From assembly GCA_900314465.1 (NCBI GenBank), contig OMVK01000022.1:1-32174 (forward strand): a stretch of DNA of 32,174 nucleotides, given 5' to 3'. Positions 8,760-16,446 of the stretch are shown here, in pieces. Numbering within the stretch: the stretch's first letter is position 1; each line of letters starts with the position of its first letter. Below the pieces are notes generated by a model. It was not told the origin of the DNA, did not search any database, and saw only the letters and a list, made by a program, of their open reading frames with translations. This DNA is from an uncultured bacterium. Its GTDB lineage: Bacteria > Bacillota_I > Bacilli_A > RF39 > UBA660. Position numbers and translations under genes: made by a program.

Positions 8760-9431
8760 ATGCCTAAAAATAAATTAGATATTATATATGAAGATAAAAA
8801 TATATTAGTTATTAATAAGAAAAGTGGACTTAATACGATAGGTACTGATAAAGATAAATATCATTCTTTATATCACTATGTATATGAATATGTTCATAAA
8901 AAGAATAAGAATAATAGAATATTTATTGTACATAGATTAGATAGAGATACATCAGGTGTTATTTTATTTAGTAAATCAGATAAGTTAAAGAAAGACTTGC
9001 AAGATAATTGGGATAATTACGTAACTAATAGGGAATATATTGGTATTATCGAAGGTCATTTAAAAGATAAAAAAGGTAGTATTAAATTATATCTTAATGA
9101 AAATAGCGAACATTATGTATATGTAACTGATAATAGACATGGGCATATTAGTATTACCAATTATGAAGTTATTAAGGAAACTAAGAATAATTCTGTAGTT
9201 AGAATTAATATTGAAACAGGAAGAAAGAATCAGATAAGAGTAGTATTTGCTTATTTAGGTCATCCACTTATTGGTGATAAGAAATATGGTTCTAAATATA
9301 ATAATACTAATATGTTATTACATGCTTATAAGTTGAAATTATATTATCCAGTTATAAAAAAAGAAATAGAGTTTGTAGCTCCACTTCCAAGTTATTTTAA
9401 TAAATATATTGATTATACTGAATTAAAGTAG
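8760..9431 (+). CDS. RluA-family RNA pseudouridine synthase
   Basis: Converts specific uridines in rRNA or tRNA to pseudouridine. The family core is present: YEDKNILVINKKSGL, the catalytic motif HRLDRDTSG at residues 58-66 with catalytic Asp61, and the C-terminal ETGRKNQIRVVFAYLGHPLIGDKKYG. No N-terminal S4 RNA-binding domain is present: at 223 aa it is a minimal catalytic domain. The start ATG 8760 follows AAGAGGAGAT with ideal spacing. An upstream in-frame ATG at 8694 lies before the promoter and lacks a ribosome-binding site. The 3' end overlaps the convergent regulator gene by 9 bases. The target uridine cannot be told from sequence. Confidence 0.93.
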   Translation: MPKNKLDIIYEDKNILVINKKSGLNTIGTDKDKYHSLYHYVYEYVHKKNKNNRIFIVHRLDRDTSGVILFSKSDKLKKDLQDNWDNYVTNREYIGIIEGHLKDKKGSIKLYLNENSEHYVYVTDNRHGHISITNYEVIKETKNNSVVRINIETGRKNQIRVVFAYLGHPLIGDKKYGSKYNNTNMLLHAYKLKLYYPVIKKEIEFVAPLPSYFNKYIDYTELK

Positions 9432-9650
9432 TTTATCAGGCGAATCATCTTCAGAATATTCAAGTATATTACCAGGTTGGCATTTTAATACATGGCATAT
9501 CTTTTCTAATGTTGAAAATCTAATTGCTTTGGCTTTACCAGTTTTTAAATTAGATAAATTGGCATTAGTTATACCAACATTTTCTGCAAGTTCATTTAAA
9601 CTTACTTTTCGATCTGCCATAACTCGATCAAGTCTTACTATTACACCCAT
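9423..9650 (-). CDS. Small Cro/CI-type helix-turn-helix regulator (YozG-like)
   Basis: A 75-aa protein that is nearly all an HTH_3/XRE DNA-binding fold: VRLDRVMADRKVSLNELAENVGITNANLSNLKTGKAKAIRFSTLEKICHVL in pieces, with helix 2 SLNELAENVG, recognition helix NANLSNLKTGK and the conserved TLEKICHVLKCQPGNILEY ending. There is no effector domain. A strong ribosome-binding site (GGAGGA) lies 6 bases before ATG 9650, and it has its own promoter with a palindrome over the -35 box, so autorepression is plausible. Convergent with the pseudouridine synthase gene. Target genes are unknown. Confidence 0.9.
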   Translation of the reverse strand: MGVIVRLDRVMADRKVSLNELAENVGITNANLSNLKTGKAKAIRFSTLEKICHVLKCQPGNILEYSEDDSPDKLL

Positions 9651-9683
9651 ACTTTATCCTCCATTATATATCTTATATATCAA

Positions 9684-9711
9684 ATTATAACATATAATTA
9701 TTGATAATCAA
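9684..9711 (-). promoter_or_regulatory. Promoter of the HTH regulator
   Basis: On the minus strand TTGATT (9711-9706), 16-base spacer, TATAAT (9689-9684), then GGAGGA and the regulator start. The -35 box lies inside a palindrome. Confidence 0.65.
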
Positions 9712-9713
9712 TA
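9699..9713. promoter_or_regulatory. Palindrome over the -35 box, candidate operator of the HTH regulator
   Basis: TATTGATAATCAATA has perfect 7-bp arms around a single centre base and covers the -35 box of the regulator gene. It ends directly at the stop codon of the next upstream gene. That it is bound by the adjacent regulator is an inference from position. Confidence 0.45.
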
Positions 9714-9962
9714 CTATTTAGGATAATTTTCATAATAATCTCTTTCACTTAATACATCTAGTAAATTAGATAATACATCATCATTAGTATTATCATATAC
9801 AATATTTATCTTATATATTAATTCATTTAAAGACTTACATTTCTTATAATTAATATTATAAGAATCTAAGATATCTATTTGTTCTTGTGAAAGTTTTAAC
9901 CCATTAGGTAACTTTTTCATCATGGTATAGTTAGGATTAATATCAATATCTATTTTATCCAT
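9714..9962 (-). CDS. Small protein of unknown function (82 aa)
   Basis: I do not recognise a named family. The 82-aa product is soluble and slightly acidic: an N-terminal segment NPNYTMMKKLPNGLKLSQEQ, then helix-rich sequence (IDILDSYNINYKKCKSLNELIYKINIVYD) and a C-terminus with LLDVLSERDYYENYPK. The order of a short proline/asparagine N-terminus, then LS.EQI.IL..YNI, gives the impression of a conserved small protein rather than a chance frame. One base separates it from the upstream membrane-protein gene, and it has only a weak ribosome-binding site, so it is probably translated by coupling. Its stop codon abuts the palindrome of the HTH regulator promoter. Confidence 0.7.
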   Translation of the reverse strand: MDKIDIDINPNYTMMKKLPNGLKLSQEQIDILDSYNINYKKCKSLNELIYKINIVYDNTNDDVLSNLLDVLSERDYYENYPK

Positions 9963-9963
9963 A

Positions 9964-10335
9964 TTACTTATTCAATAACTTAGAAAAATCAAAATCATTT
10001 AAGAAATAATAACCTGCATATACTATAATAACAAACATTATTATAAAGAATAATACAGGAAGAAAATCAGTAAATTTAGCCTTTTGTTTTTCTTCAATCT
10101 TATTTATTTTTATACTTGTATTAGTATTTTTTATTTCTTTCTTTTCTTTAATATTTTCTTGTATTTCATGTATTTCTTTTTTATTAAATAGACGTGTATC
10201 TACATAATCTTCATCTTTATCAAAATAATTATTACCATGAATAGACTTTTCTATTTCATCAATCTTACTATCAAAGTCCGGTAATAAGTTATTATCAGTA
10301 TCATATAATTTAATTGTATTATTACTATTATGCAT
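9964..10335 (-). CDS. Unknown protein with one C-terminal membrane helix (123 aa)
   Basis: Not recognised. Residues 1-90 are polar, highly charged and probably disordered or coiled (HEIQENIKEKKEIKNTNT and similar). Residues about 95-114 (FLPVLFFIIMFVIIVYAGYYF) form a single membrane helix, followed by a short tail DFDFSKLLNK. This tail-anchored-like arrangement puts the charged part in the cytoplasm. First gene of a two-gene operon with the 82-aa gene; a sigma-A-like promoter lies about 25 bases upstream. Codon use matches the neighbours. Confidence 0.7.
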   Translation of the reverse strand: MHNSNNTIKLYDTDNNLLPDFDSKIDEIEKSIHGNNYFDKDEDYVDTRLFNKKEIHEIQENIKEKKEIKNTNTSIKINKIEEKQKAKFTDFLPVLFFIIMFVIIVYAGYYFLNDFDFSKLLNK

Positions 10336-10358
10336 AAGATCATCTCTATGTGAATATT

Positions 10359-10386
10359 AGCATAAAGTAGCGATAAAAGCAATCAA
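10359..10386 (-). promoter_or_regulatory. Promoter of the two small unknown genes
   Basis: On the minus strand TTGATT (10386-10381), 16-base spacer, TATGCT (10364-10359). It is back to back with the plus-strand promoter at 10405-10433. Confidence 0.5.
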
Positions 10387-10404
10387 ACATATGTTTATTA
10401 ATTA

Positions 10405-10433
10405 TTGAATGAAAAGCCGATATATGCTATTAT
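10405..10433 (+). promoter_or_regulatory. Promoter of the helical-repeat/DacA operon
   Basis: TTGAAT (10405-10410), 17-base spacer ending in TGC, then TATTAT (10428-10433), an extended -10 promoter. A full AGGAGG follows at 10445-10450, 7 bases before the start codon. Confidence 0.7.
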
Positions 10434-10457
10434 GTTCATAGAATAGGAGGCTAATTA

Positions 10458-11666
10458 ATGGATTTGAATATTAAATCTAGTATATTAAGCTTTCAAAATG
10501 AACTTAATGCTCGTGAAGAAATATTTAAGAATTCTAAAGTAGTAAATAATTTAGATTCTAATAATATTACTTCAATTAATAATATAATTAGTAAATATAC
10601 TAAGATACCTCCTAAAGATATTAATTATGAAGTAATAACTAGTATAAATAATAATGATTTAGAAAAACTACTTTTATTAGTTGGACTAAATGATACTGAA
10701 GTAAAACACTATTTAAAAGATTTTAATGCTAATTTATATTTATATAATAATTTAAGTGATATAAAAGAATTATCTAAAATAAAAAAATATTTTGAAAGTA
10801 TATCAGCATTAATAACTAATTATATAAATGATTATGAAGAAATAAGATTATCACAAAAGAAAATGCGTGAAGATAAAATAAAATTATACGATAAATATTT
10901 AGATTTAACTAAAAAAGATCATTTAGATATAGTATTTAATGACTTTGATGAACTAAGTGACTTATTAAGTAAATTAAGTATACCTATATCTGATAGAATA
11001 AATATTATTAATTATTTTAATAATATGAATTTAAATATTAAACCGTATGGTATAGAATCTATTAATATTAACAATAAGATAAATAAATTAAGTAAAATAT
11101 ATTTAACTGATAATAAAGTTAATAAGATTATTAAAGAGTATCTTAAAGATAATGATATAGATATCGATTTAATACCATCTATTAGTAGAAAAATAAGTGA
11201 TAAATATAATATTGATTATAATAAAGTAATTAATATATTAAGTTTATATATTATTATTAATTTATATAATTTATATAGTAAATATGTACTAGATGATAGT
11301 ATAGATTTAGAAGATAATGTACTTGAGATGATTAAACAAGTATTTAGTTATATAGATGATGATAGTATGCGTATTATTAATAAAGCTAAAGATATCTTAG
11401 TAAGTGATCAAGAATTATATAATGATGAACTTAATAAAGGTAATGATATAATGAAATATGTCGATATACCACTTAGTGATTTAGAAAATAATGGTATAAG
11501 TAAATCTAATGCTATTAAGTTAAAAGAACTTCCATTAACTAAGACTATCTCAGATACACTTGATAAAATAGATATGTTAGATAGACATAGTGATGATTAT
11601 AATAAATCATGTAAATTATTAAATAGTTTAATTGATGCATATAACGAAATGGAAAAGAGTAATTAA
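10458..11666 (+). CDS. Unknown all-helical protein (402 aa), first gene of operon
   Basis: I do not recognise this protein. It is almost free of Gly, Trp and Cys and rich in Asn, Asp, Ile, Leu and Lys, with short amphipathic helices throughout (for example NNDLEKLLLLVGLNDTEVKHYLKDF at about 70-94 in pieces). There is no signal peptide or membrane helix, so it should be cytoplasmic. It has a strong AGGAGG ribosome-binding site and a good promoter. It is followed after 11 bases by a second helical protein, then by a third and by a DacA-like peptidase, all on one strand. The frame is open over 1.2 kb with normal codon use, so a real gene is near certain. Confidence 0.8.
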   Translation: MDLNIKSSILSFQNELNAREEIFKNSKVVNNLDSNNITSINNIISKYTKIPPKDINYEVITSINNNDLEKLLLLVGLNDTEVKHYLKDFNANLYLYNNLSDIKELSKIKKYFESISALITNYINDYEEIRLSQKKMREDKIKLYDKYLDLTKKDHLDIVFNDFDELSDLLSKLSIPISDRINIINYFNNMNLNIKPYGIESININNKINKLSKIYLTDNKVNKIIKEYLKDNDIDIDLIPSISRKISDKYNIDYNKVINILSLYIIINLYNLYSKYVLDDSIDLEDNVLEMIKQVFSYIDDDSMRIINKAKDILVSDQELYNDELNKGNDIMKYVDIPLSDLENNGISKSNAIKLKELPLTKTISDTLDKIDMLDRHSDDYNKSCKLLNSLIDAYNEMEKSN

Positions 11667-11677
11667 GGGATGATAAA

Positions 11678-13063
11678 ATGAATGAAGGGGAAAAGATATT
11701 AGAATCTTCGATTAAAGCATATCGAGAAAAGATAAATAATTTACTTAAAACTAATATTATATATGATGATATAGATTTATATAAATTATATTTAGATATA
11801 AATGATAAACCTAGTAATTTAAGAAAAGTATCTAATAACTTAATAGATACTATAATTAAAGAAAATAATTATGGTACACATATTATATTTAAAAAGAAAT
11901 TAATACAATTAAGAGATATGTATATAGGTTCTGAAGATTATGATTTAAAAGTAAATATAACTGATGATACTACTTTAAATACTTTTATGGAATTATTAAA
12001 AAATATTATTAATAGAGATGCACCAGGTTTAATAGATGCTAGTGATGATGAAGATAAATTAAATAAACTTCAAAGTGAAATAAATAATAATGAAATAATC
12101 ATAGATACTGATTTTATTAATAAAATAGTATTAAGTTATGATTCTAATAGTTATGATAATAACATAGTTAAAGTAATGAGTTATGTAGGTATATATAATG
12201 CATCTTTAGTATCTAGTAGTACTGATATAGATAATATAGATATAAGTAATATTAAAATAGAAGAAATTGATCCTAAAGTATTAGATATCTTAAAAAAGTG
12301 TGAGATAGATATAACTAACATACCTAATAATCTATTAAGTGATTTAAAAGATAGTAATGTATCAGATATAATAAATGTCTATGAATTAATAAGAAAAAAT
12401 AAAGCAGAAGATTATGGTATATTACATTTAATAAATAGAAGTAATCCAATAAGTAAATTAGTAATATTATTATACGCAACAGATGAATCTATTAAGGGTG
12501 TAATAGATTCTTTAAGAGATAATAATGGAGATTTAAATATTAAATTACTCAAAATAATAATAAATGAATGTATACAAGCATTAATAATAAAAGATAATAA
12601 TAATTTTGAACCTAAATATGATGATTTTATAAATAATATAATATTATTAAAGACATTAAATATAGATATAGATAATTTAATAAATAGAGAACCATTATTT
12701 ATTATATCTAGTAATGAAATAATTAATTATACATTAAATTATTTAGAAAGATATGGTGCATCTAAAAAGAAAATAATAAATAAATGCTATAAAACATTAA
12801 CTATTAATTCTAGTTTACTAATAACTAATATAGATTTATTAAAGAAATATAATGTAGATTTTAAAGAGTATTTTGGTACTAATAATACTAATTATAATTT
12901 ATTAAAAGTTAATGATTTAGATAAGAAATTAAATTATATTATTAAGAATAATAATATAACTGGTGAACATTTAGATTATGATAAAGTATCTAAATTAATA
13001 GTTGATAAAGTGTTTGATGATATTAAGAATAATAAAATACCATGGGGTGATATAAATGATTGA
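11678..13063 (+). CDS. Unknown helical-repeat protein (461 aa), mTERF-like repeat pattern in C-terminal third
   Basis: Not recognised by a firm family. The 461-aa cytoplasmic, helix-rich product has, at about residues 321-395, two or three units of roughly 35 residues that read L..L.ID...LI.R.P.FI..S...I...L.YLE.YG.SK..I, closely like mTERF-type helical repeats (LG.S...I..ll.r.P.ll..s...l). The N-terminal two thirds is charged and helical without a clear pattern. ATG 11678 has AAGGGATGAT upstream. The end overlaps the next gene by 8 bases, so they are translationally coupled. The repeat assignment is by eye and moderate only. Confidence 0.8.
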   Translation: MNEGEKILESSIKAYREKINNLLKTNIIYDDIDLYKLYLDINDKPSNLRKVSNNLIDTIIKENNYGTHIIFKKKLIQLRDMYIGSEDYDLKVNITDDTTLNTFMELLKNIINRDAPGLIDASDDEDKLNKLQSEINNNEIIIDTDFINKIVLSYDSNSYDNNIVKVMSYVGIYNASLVSSSTDIDNIDISNIKIEEIDPKVLDILKKCEIDITNIPNNLLSDLKDSNVSDIINVYELIRKNKAEDYGILHLINRSNPISKLVILLYATDESIKGVIDSLRDNNGDLNIKLLKIIINECIQALIIKDNNNFEPKYDDFINNIILLKTLNIDIDNLINREPLFIISSNEIINYTLNYLERYGASKKKIINKCYKTLTINSSLLITNIDLLKKYNVDFKEYFGTNNTNYNLLKVNDLDKKLNYIIKNNNITGEHLDYDKVSKLIVDKVFDDIKNNKIPWGDIND

Positions 13064-13355
13064 TTATATTAAAGATTATGGTGTTAGTAATATAGATTAT
13101 GATTATATAATTAATAATATGAAGAAATCTACTTTAGAAGCTTTATCTCTTGCATCAGATAATGTTAAAGAAACACTTAAATATTATAATAGTTTGGGTT
13201 TATCTAAAGATATAAGTAAGATTATATTAAAAAGACCAGACTTAGTATTAATGCCTAAAGATAATTTAGTTAATTTATTTAATAAGATAGATAAAAAAGT
13301 ACTAGCTATTATCATAGATAAGGATATAGATGATTTAATATTATTTGGTATTTGA
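13056..13355 (+). CDS. Small unknown protein (99 aa) with one mTERF-like helical repeat
   Basis: A 99-aa helical protein. Residues about 25-70 read as TLKYYNSLGLSKDISKIILK, then RPDLVLMPKDNLVNLF: the order 'LGLS..I.KI..RPDL...P..NL..L' matches the mTERF helical-repeat consensus well, better than in the preceding gene. GGGGTGAT lies 5 bases before ATG 13056, inside the end of the upstream gene (8-base overlap). It ends 1 base before the DacA-like gene. It may be a stand-alone repeat subunit, or a split-off C-terminal piece of the 461-aa protein. I see no frame evidence for a recent split. Confidence 0.75.
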   Translation: MIDYIKDYGVSNIDYDYIINNMKKSTLEALSLASDNVKETLKYYNSLGLSKDISKIILKRPDLVLMPKDNLVNLFNKIDKKVLAIIIDKDIDDLILFGI

Positions 13356-13356
13356 T

Positions 13357-14571
13357 ATGAAAAGATATTTAATATTATTAATAATATTATTATTACCTAT
13401 TAATATATATGCTCTTGATAATTTAACTTTAAATTCAAATGCATATATTATCTATGATAATACTAGTGATATGATTATATCTTCAAATAATGCTAGTAAT
13501 ATAACTAGTATAGCATCACTTACGAAAATAATGAGTGCAATTACAGTAATTGAAAATGTTAATAGTTTAGATGAGAGAGTTACAATTACTAATGATATGA
13601 TACAAAGTGTAGAATATGGTGCACAAGTTGCTGGATTACAAGTAGGTAATGTTTTAACTGTAAGAGAATTATTATATTTAACTTTACTAGCATCTGATGC
13701 TGATGCGATAAATTCACTTGCAATATATACAAGTGGTTCGATAGAAAACTTTGTAACTCTAATGAACAATAAAGCTTTTGAATTAGGATTAAATAGTACG
13801 CATTATAATAATCCGATTGGAATGGATGCAAGTGATAATTATAGTAGTGCAAGTGATGTCTTAACATTATTACATTATGCGCTTGATAATCATGATTTTA
13901 GAACAATATTTCAAACAAGTAGTTATACATTAAGTAATGGTATGAGTGTAGTAAGAGATATTGCTCATATTGGTAGTGTTAGAGGTATAGATGTAAGTAG
14001 AATAATAGGTAGTAAGACAGGATGGACTGATAATGCCGGATTGTGTCTTGCAGGTAATTTCAACTCACATAACCATGAGTACTTATTTGTAACTTTAGGT
14101 GCACCTACACTTAATTTTAGCGATTATTTAAATATCAGAGATGCACTAAGTATAATAGATTATGTAGATAATAACTATGACACTTATACATTAATGCATA
14201 AAGGCGATTTAATAAGAACACTAATAGTAAATAATTCACTTATAAGTAATTATAGTATTTATTTAGATCAAGATATAAATATGGTACTTCCAAAAGATTA
14301 TGATATAAATGATTTTACATATAAAGATAATTTACCAGATAGTATAGATTATAAGACTGATAATATACTAGGAGTAGTAGATTTTTATTATAAAGATAAA
14401 AAAATATATAGTGAAGAAGTAGTATTAGATAAAAGAATTAGACCCAATATAAAAGAAATACTTAAAAATAATATATATTTAGATATATTTATTGTTATAA
14501 GTATTATATTATTTGTAGTAATAATCTTATTTATATTATCAAGAAGATATGTTGTTTATAATAGAAAATAA
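13357..14571 (+). CDS. Serine D-alanyl-D-alanine carboxypeptidase, S11/DacA (PBP5-like) family
   Basis: Low-molecular-weight penicillin-binding protein that cleaves terminal D-Ala from peptidoglycan. A signal peptide lies at residues 1-19 (MKRYLILLIILLLPINIYA). The catalytic SxxK is S54-LTK57 and the third motif is KTG at 220-222 in GSKTGWTDNAG. The second motif reads S113-D-A115 (ASDADA) where PBP5 has SGN/SAN, so the Asn is replaced by Ala. A C-terminal membrane helix (about 375-395, IFIVISIILFVVIILFILS) anchors it. I chose ATG 13357 over an in-frame TTG 12 bases earlier, which overlaps the previous gene. No good ribosome-binding site is present, so coupling to the upstream gene is likely. 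It is last in the four-gene operon; no terminator before the tRNA is visible. Confidence 0.92.
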   Translation: MKRYLILLIILLLPINIYALDNLTLNSNAYIIYDNTSDMIISSNNASNITSIASLTKIMSAITVIENVNSLDERVTITNDMIQSVEYGAQVAGLQVGNVLTVRELLYLTLLASDADAINSLAIYTSGSIENFVTLMNNKAFELGLNSTHYNNPIGMDASDNYSSASDVLTLLHYALDNHDFRTIFQTSSYTLSNGMSVVRDIAHIGSVRGIDVSRIIGSKTGWTDNAGLCLAGNFNSHNHEYLFVTLGAPTLNFSDYLNIRDALSIIDYVDNNYDTYTLMHKGDLIRTLIVNNSLISNYSIYLDQDINMVLPKDYDINDFTYKDNLPDSIDYKTDNILGVVDFYYKDKKIYSEEVVLDKRIRPNIKEILKNNIYLDIFIVISIILFVVIILFILSRRYVVYNRK

Positions 14572-14616
14572 ATATTTAATATTGTTAAATAAATAATTAT
14601 TTGATAATATAAATTT

Positions 14617-14693
14617 GGTTCGTTGGTGAAGGGGTTTAACACATAGCCCTCTCAAGGCTACATTCATGAGTTCAAATCTCATACGAATCACCA
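14617..14693 (+). tRNA. tRNA-Glu (anticodon CTC)
   Basis: A complete cloverleaf: acceptor GGTTCGT (14617-14623) pairs with ACGAATC (14683-14689), anticodon stem TAGCC/GGCTA (14644-14648/14656-14660), 7-base loop CTCTCAA with anticodon CTC at 14651-14653, 5-base variable loop, T arm ATGAG-TTCAAAT-CTCAT, discriminator A and encoded CCA (14691-14693). The overall sequence follows bacterial tRNA-Glu (GG.CCGTTGGT.AAG.GGTT.A.ACA). CUC reads GAG. Position 36 is C and position 37 A, so no other amino acid fits. Confidence 0.93.
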
Positions 14694-14704
14694 TTATGTA
14701 TATG

Positions 14705-14730
14705 ACTAACGTTAAATCGTTAGTTTTTTT
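14705..14730 (+). terminator. Rho-independent terminator after tRNA-Glu
   Basis: Stem ACTAACG (14705-14711) with CGTTAGT (14718-14724), 6-base loop, then TTTTTT. It probably also ends read-through transcripts from the upstream dacA-like operon. Confidence 0.9.
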
Positions 14731-14746
14731 GTCATATATTATTTAT

Positions 14747-14774
14747 TTGCATTTAATAAAATACGTGTTAAACT
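14747..14774 (+). promoter_or_regulatory. Probable promoter of the Cys-rich unknown gene
   Basis: TTGCAT (14747-14752), 16-base spacer, TAAACT (14769-14774), followed by GGAAGTG and the start codon. Confidence 0.45.
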
Positions 14775-14800
14775 AAAGAATAAGTTTTGGAAGTGTATTT

Positions 14801-15817
14801 ATGAAAAATAATGAAATAATATTATTAATTGATCATGGTAAAATAACTGAATTAAATAATAATTATATTAATTCAATTAGTAAAAGAAAAAATAATGTAC
14901 ATATATTAGATAAATTCTTTTCTAGTGATATCAAAGTTACAGGTTTAACTGCTAGTGATATTAGAGATGCTTTAAATCTAATTATTAAACATAATTCTAA
15001 TATTATTAATGAATATTATAATAAAATATTAGATGCTAAAAGTATTACTGATTTAAATATTTTATATAGAGAAATGGTAAAAGATTATTTAAGTTATACT
15101 TGTTATAATAATAACAGAAAATCTATTAAATTATTAGACGCATTAAAAGAAGATAATTATTCTACTTTAACTAATTTTGTAAGATTAGTATTTTCTAAGT
15201 ATTATAATAATAAATTAAATAATATATATAATATTTATAAATATGCTAGTATTGATATAAATAAAGAATTAATACCTAAATTAAGTAAAGAGTTTACTCA
15301 AGATAATAAAGATAATAATTTAGATAAATTAGCTTTTGAAGTTGTTTCAAGACATATTAAGAATGAAATGGATGGTAAACACTTATGTGGTGCTTGTGCT
15401 CTTGATACTTTTATGAGTTGCCCTAAAGTACAAAAGTTTAATATGCCTTTTGATATATATACTTTTTTAACAGGAATAGTAGTACTTAAACCATATAATA
15501 AGGATAAAAAGTTGTATGAATATGATGACGGTATTTTAATACCAAAAGATTCCATTAATTATAATATTATTAACTATAAAGGCAATAAAATGTGTATTGA
15601 TGAATTTAGAGTACTTGATTGTGATAGACATAAAGAAATAAAAGAAGAACATAAAAATAATGATTTATATGAAGATGACAATAACGAAAATAAAGAAGGA
15701 GCTAGGAAAATAATATCTTCTGAAAAATATATACATAATGATGATGTTAAAAAAGAAAATAATGATAAGCCAGTAGCAAGAATAAAATTCATTCCAGCAG
15801 GAAGACATAATAAATAA
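14801..15817 (+). CDS. Unknown protein (338 aa) with a central Cys/His cluster
   Basis: Not recognised. Residues 1-190 are helical and polar. Residues 194-207 form the motif HLCGACALDTFMSC (H194, C196, C199, C207), and a second group is C265, C274 and H277 (MCIDEFRVLDCDRH). Together they could form a zinc or iron-sulfur site, with a predicted beta-rich region between. The last 60 residues are very charged and probably disordered. No membrane helix or signal peptide, so cytoplasmic. GGAAGTG lies 5 bases before ATG 14801. The first gene after the tRNA terminator; the next gene follows after about 40 bases with its own -10-like box. The metal site is an inference from Cys/His spacing. Confidence 0.8.
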   Translation: MKNNEIILLIDHGKITELNNNYINSISKRKNNVHILDKFFSSDIKVTGLTASDIRDALNLIIKHNSNIINEYYNKILDAKSITDLNILYREMVKDYLSYTCYNNNRKSIKLLDALKEDNYSTLTNFVRLVFSKYYNNKLNNIYNIYKYASIDINKELIPKLSKEFTQDNKDNNLDKLAFEVVSRHIKNEMDGKHLCGACALDTFMSCPKVQKFNMPFDIYTFLTGIVVLKPYNKDKKLYEYDDGILIPKDSINYNIINYKGNKMCIDEFRVLDCDRHKEIKEEHKNNDLYEDDNNENKEGARKIISSEKYIHNDDVKKENNDKPVARIKFIPAGRHNK

Positions 15818-15833
15818 AATTATCATATTATTG

Positions 15834-15839
15834 TATAAT
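15834..15839 (+). promoter_or_regulatory. Probable -10 box of the 191-aa unknown gene
   Basis: A perfect TATAAT (15834-15839) sits 18 bases before the start. No clear -35 box is seen. Confidence 0.35.
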
Positions 15840-15857
15840 TATAATGGTGAATATAAT

Positions 15858-16433
15858 ATGAATGATAAATTAAATGATATTGAAAAGTTTTTTGAATATG
15901 ATTTAACAGTTAAAAAATTATTAGTAGAGTGTTATCCAAATAGTTATTTAAAGGGTAATATTGATGGTTTAAATGATTATAGTGATCGTTTAGAAAAGAG
16001 CATTAAAGAAATTAAATATTGTATTAATTATATGATGGATTTTGCTAAATATTATGATTTTGATAAAAAGTCTGTTAATGACTTTTTTAATAATTTAGAA
16101 AGAGAATTTTATAATACTGAATTAAATTATGATGCTTATTCTAAATTTTATAACAAATATTTAGCTAATATGAGAGAAAAGTTTGTAAGTAAACTTGGTA
16201 ATGAAACATATGCTTATGGTGCTTTTAATAATCAAGTTAGATTATCTAGTGCTACATCAGTTAATGAGTTATTACATATTATACATATGTCAGTTACTAA
16301 TACTGAATATCTTTATGATGATATACCTAAATTAGAAGAAGATGTAGTAGATAAATATACTTCTAATGTTTTATATGGAAAAGAAAATGAACTTGCAAGT
16401 GATATTTTTCATGAAGTATGCAAAAAAAGCTAA
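15858..16433 (+). CDS. Unknown protein (191 aa), possibly the N-terminal part of a frame-broken gene
   Basis: Not recognised. A soluble, helix-rich acidic protein. ATG 15858 has GGTGA 7 bases upstream; an earlier in-frame TTG (15831) overlaps the TATAAT and is unlikely. It ends at TAA 16431 just after a run of seven A (16422-16428): the codons read TGC AAA AAA AGC TAA. With one A fewer the frame would pass into the next gene (…HEVCKKANKGFTMELSL…), giving one 293-aa protein. So this may be the first part of a single gene split by an indel or by slippage, or a separate gene coupled to the next. The smooth reading across the joint favours one ancestral gene. Confidence 0.65.
   Translation: MNDKLNDIEKFFEYDLTVKKLLVECYPNSYLKGNIDGLNDYSDRLEKSIKEIKYCINYMMDFAKYYDFDKKSVNDFFNNLEREFYNTELNYDAYSKFYNKYLANMREKFVSKLGNETYAYGAFNNQVRLSSATSVNELLHIIHMSVTNTEYLYDDIPKLEEDVVDKYTSNVLYGKENELASDIFHEVCKKS
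16422..16428 (+). other. Seven-A tract at a probable frame break
   Basis: AAAAAAA followed by GCTAATAAAGG. Removing one A fuses the upstream and downstream reading frames. It could be a genomic indel, a sequencing error or a slippage site. Confidence 0.5.
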
Positions 16434-16446
16434 TAAAGGATTTACT

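Noticed and set aside
14572-14616. Palindrome AAATAATTATTT after the dacA-like gene as a terminator
   Set aside because: It is all A/T with no loop or T-tail. The real terminator lies after the tRNA at 14705-14730.
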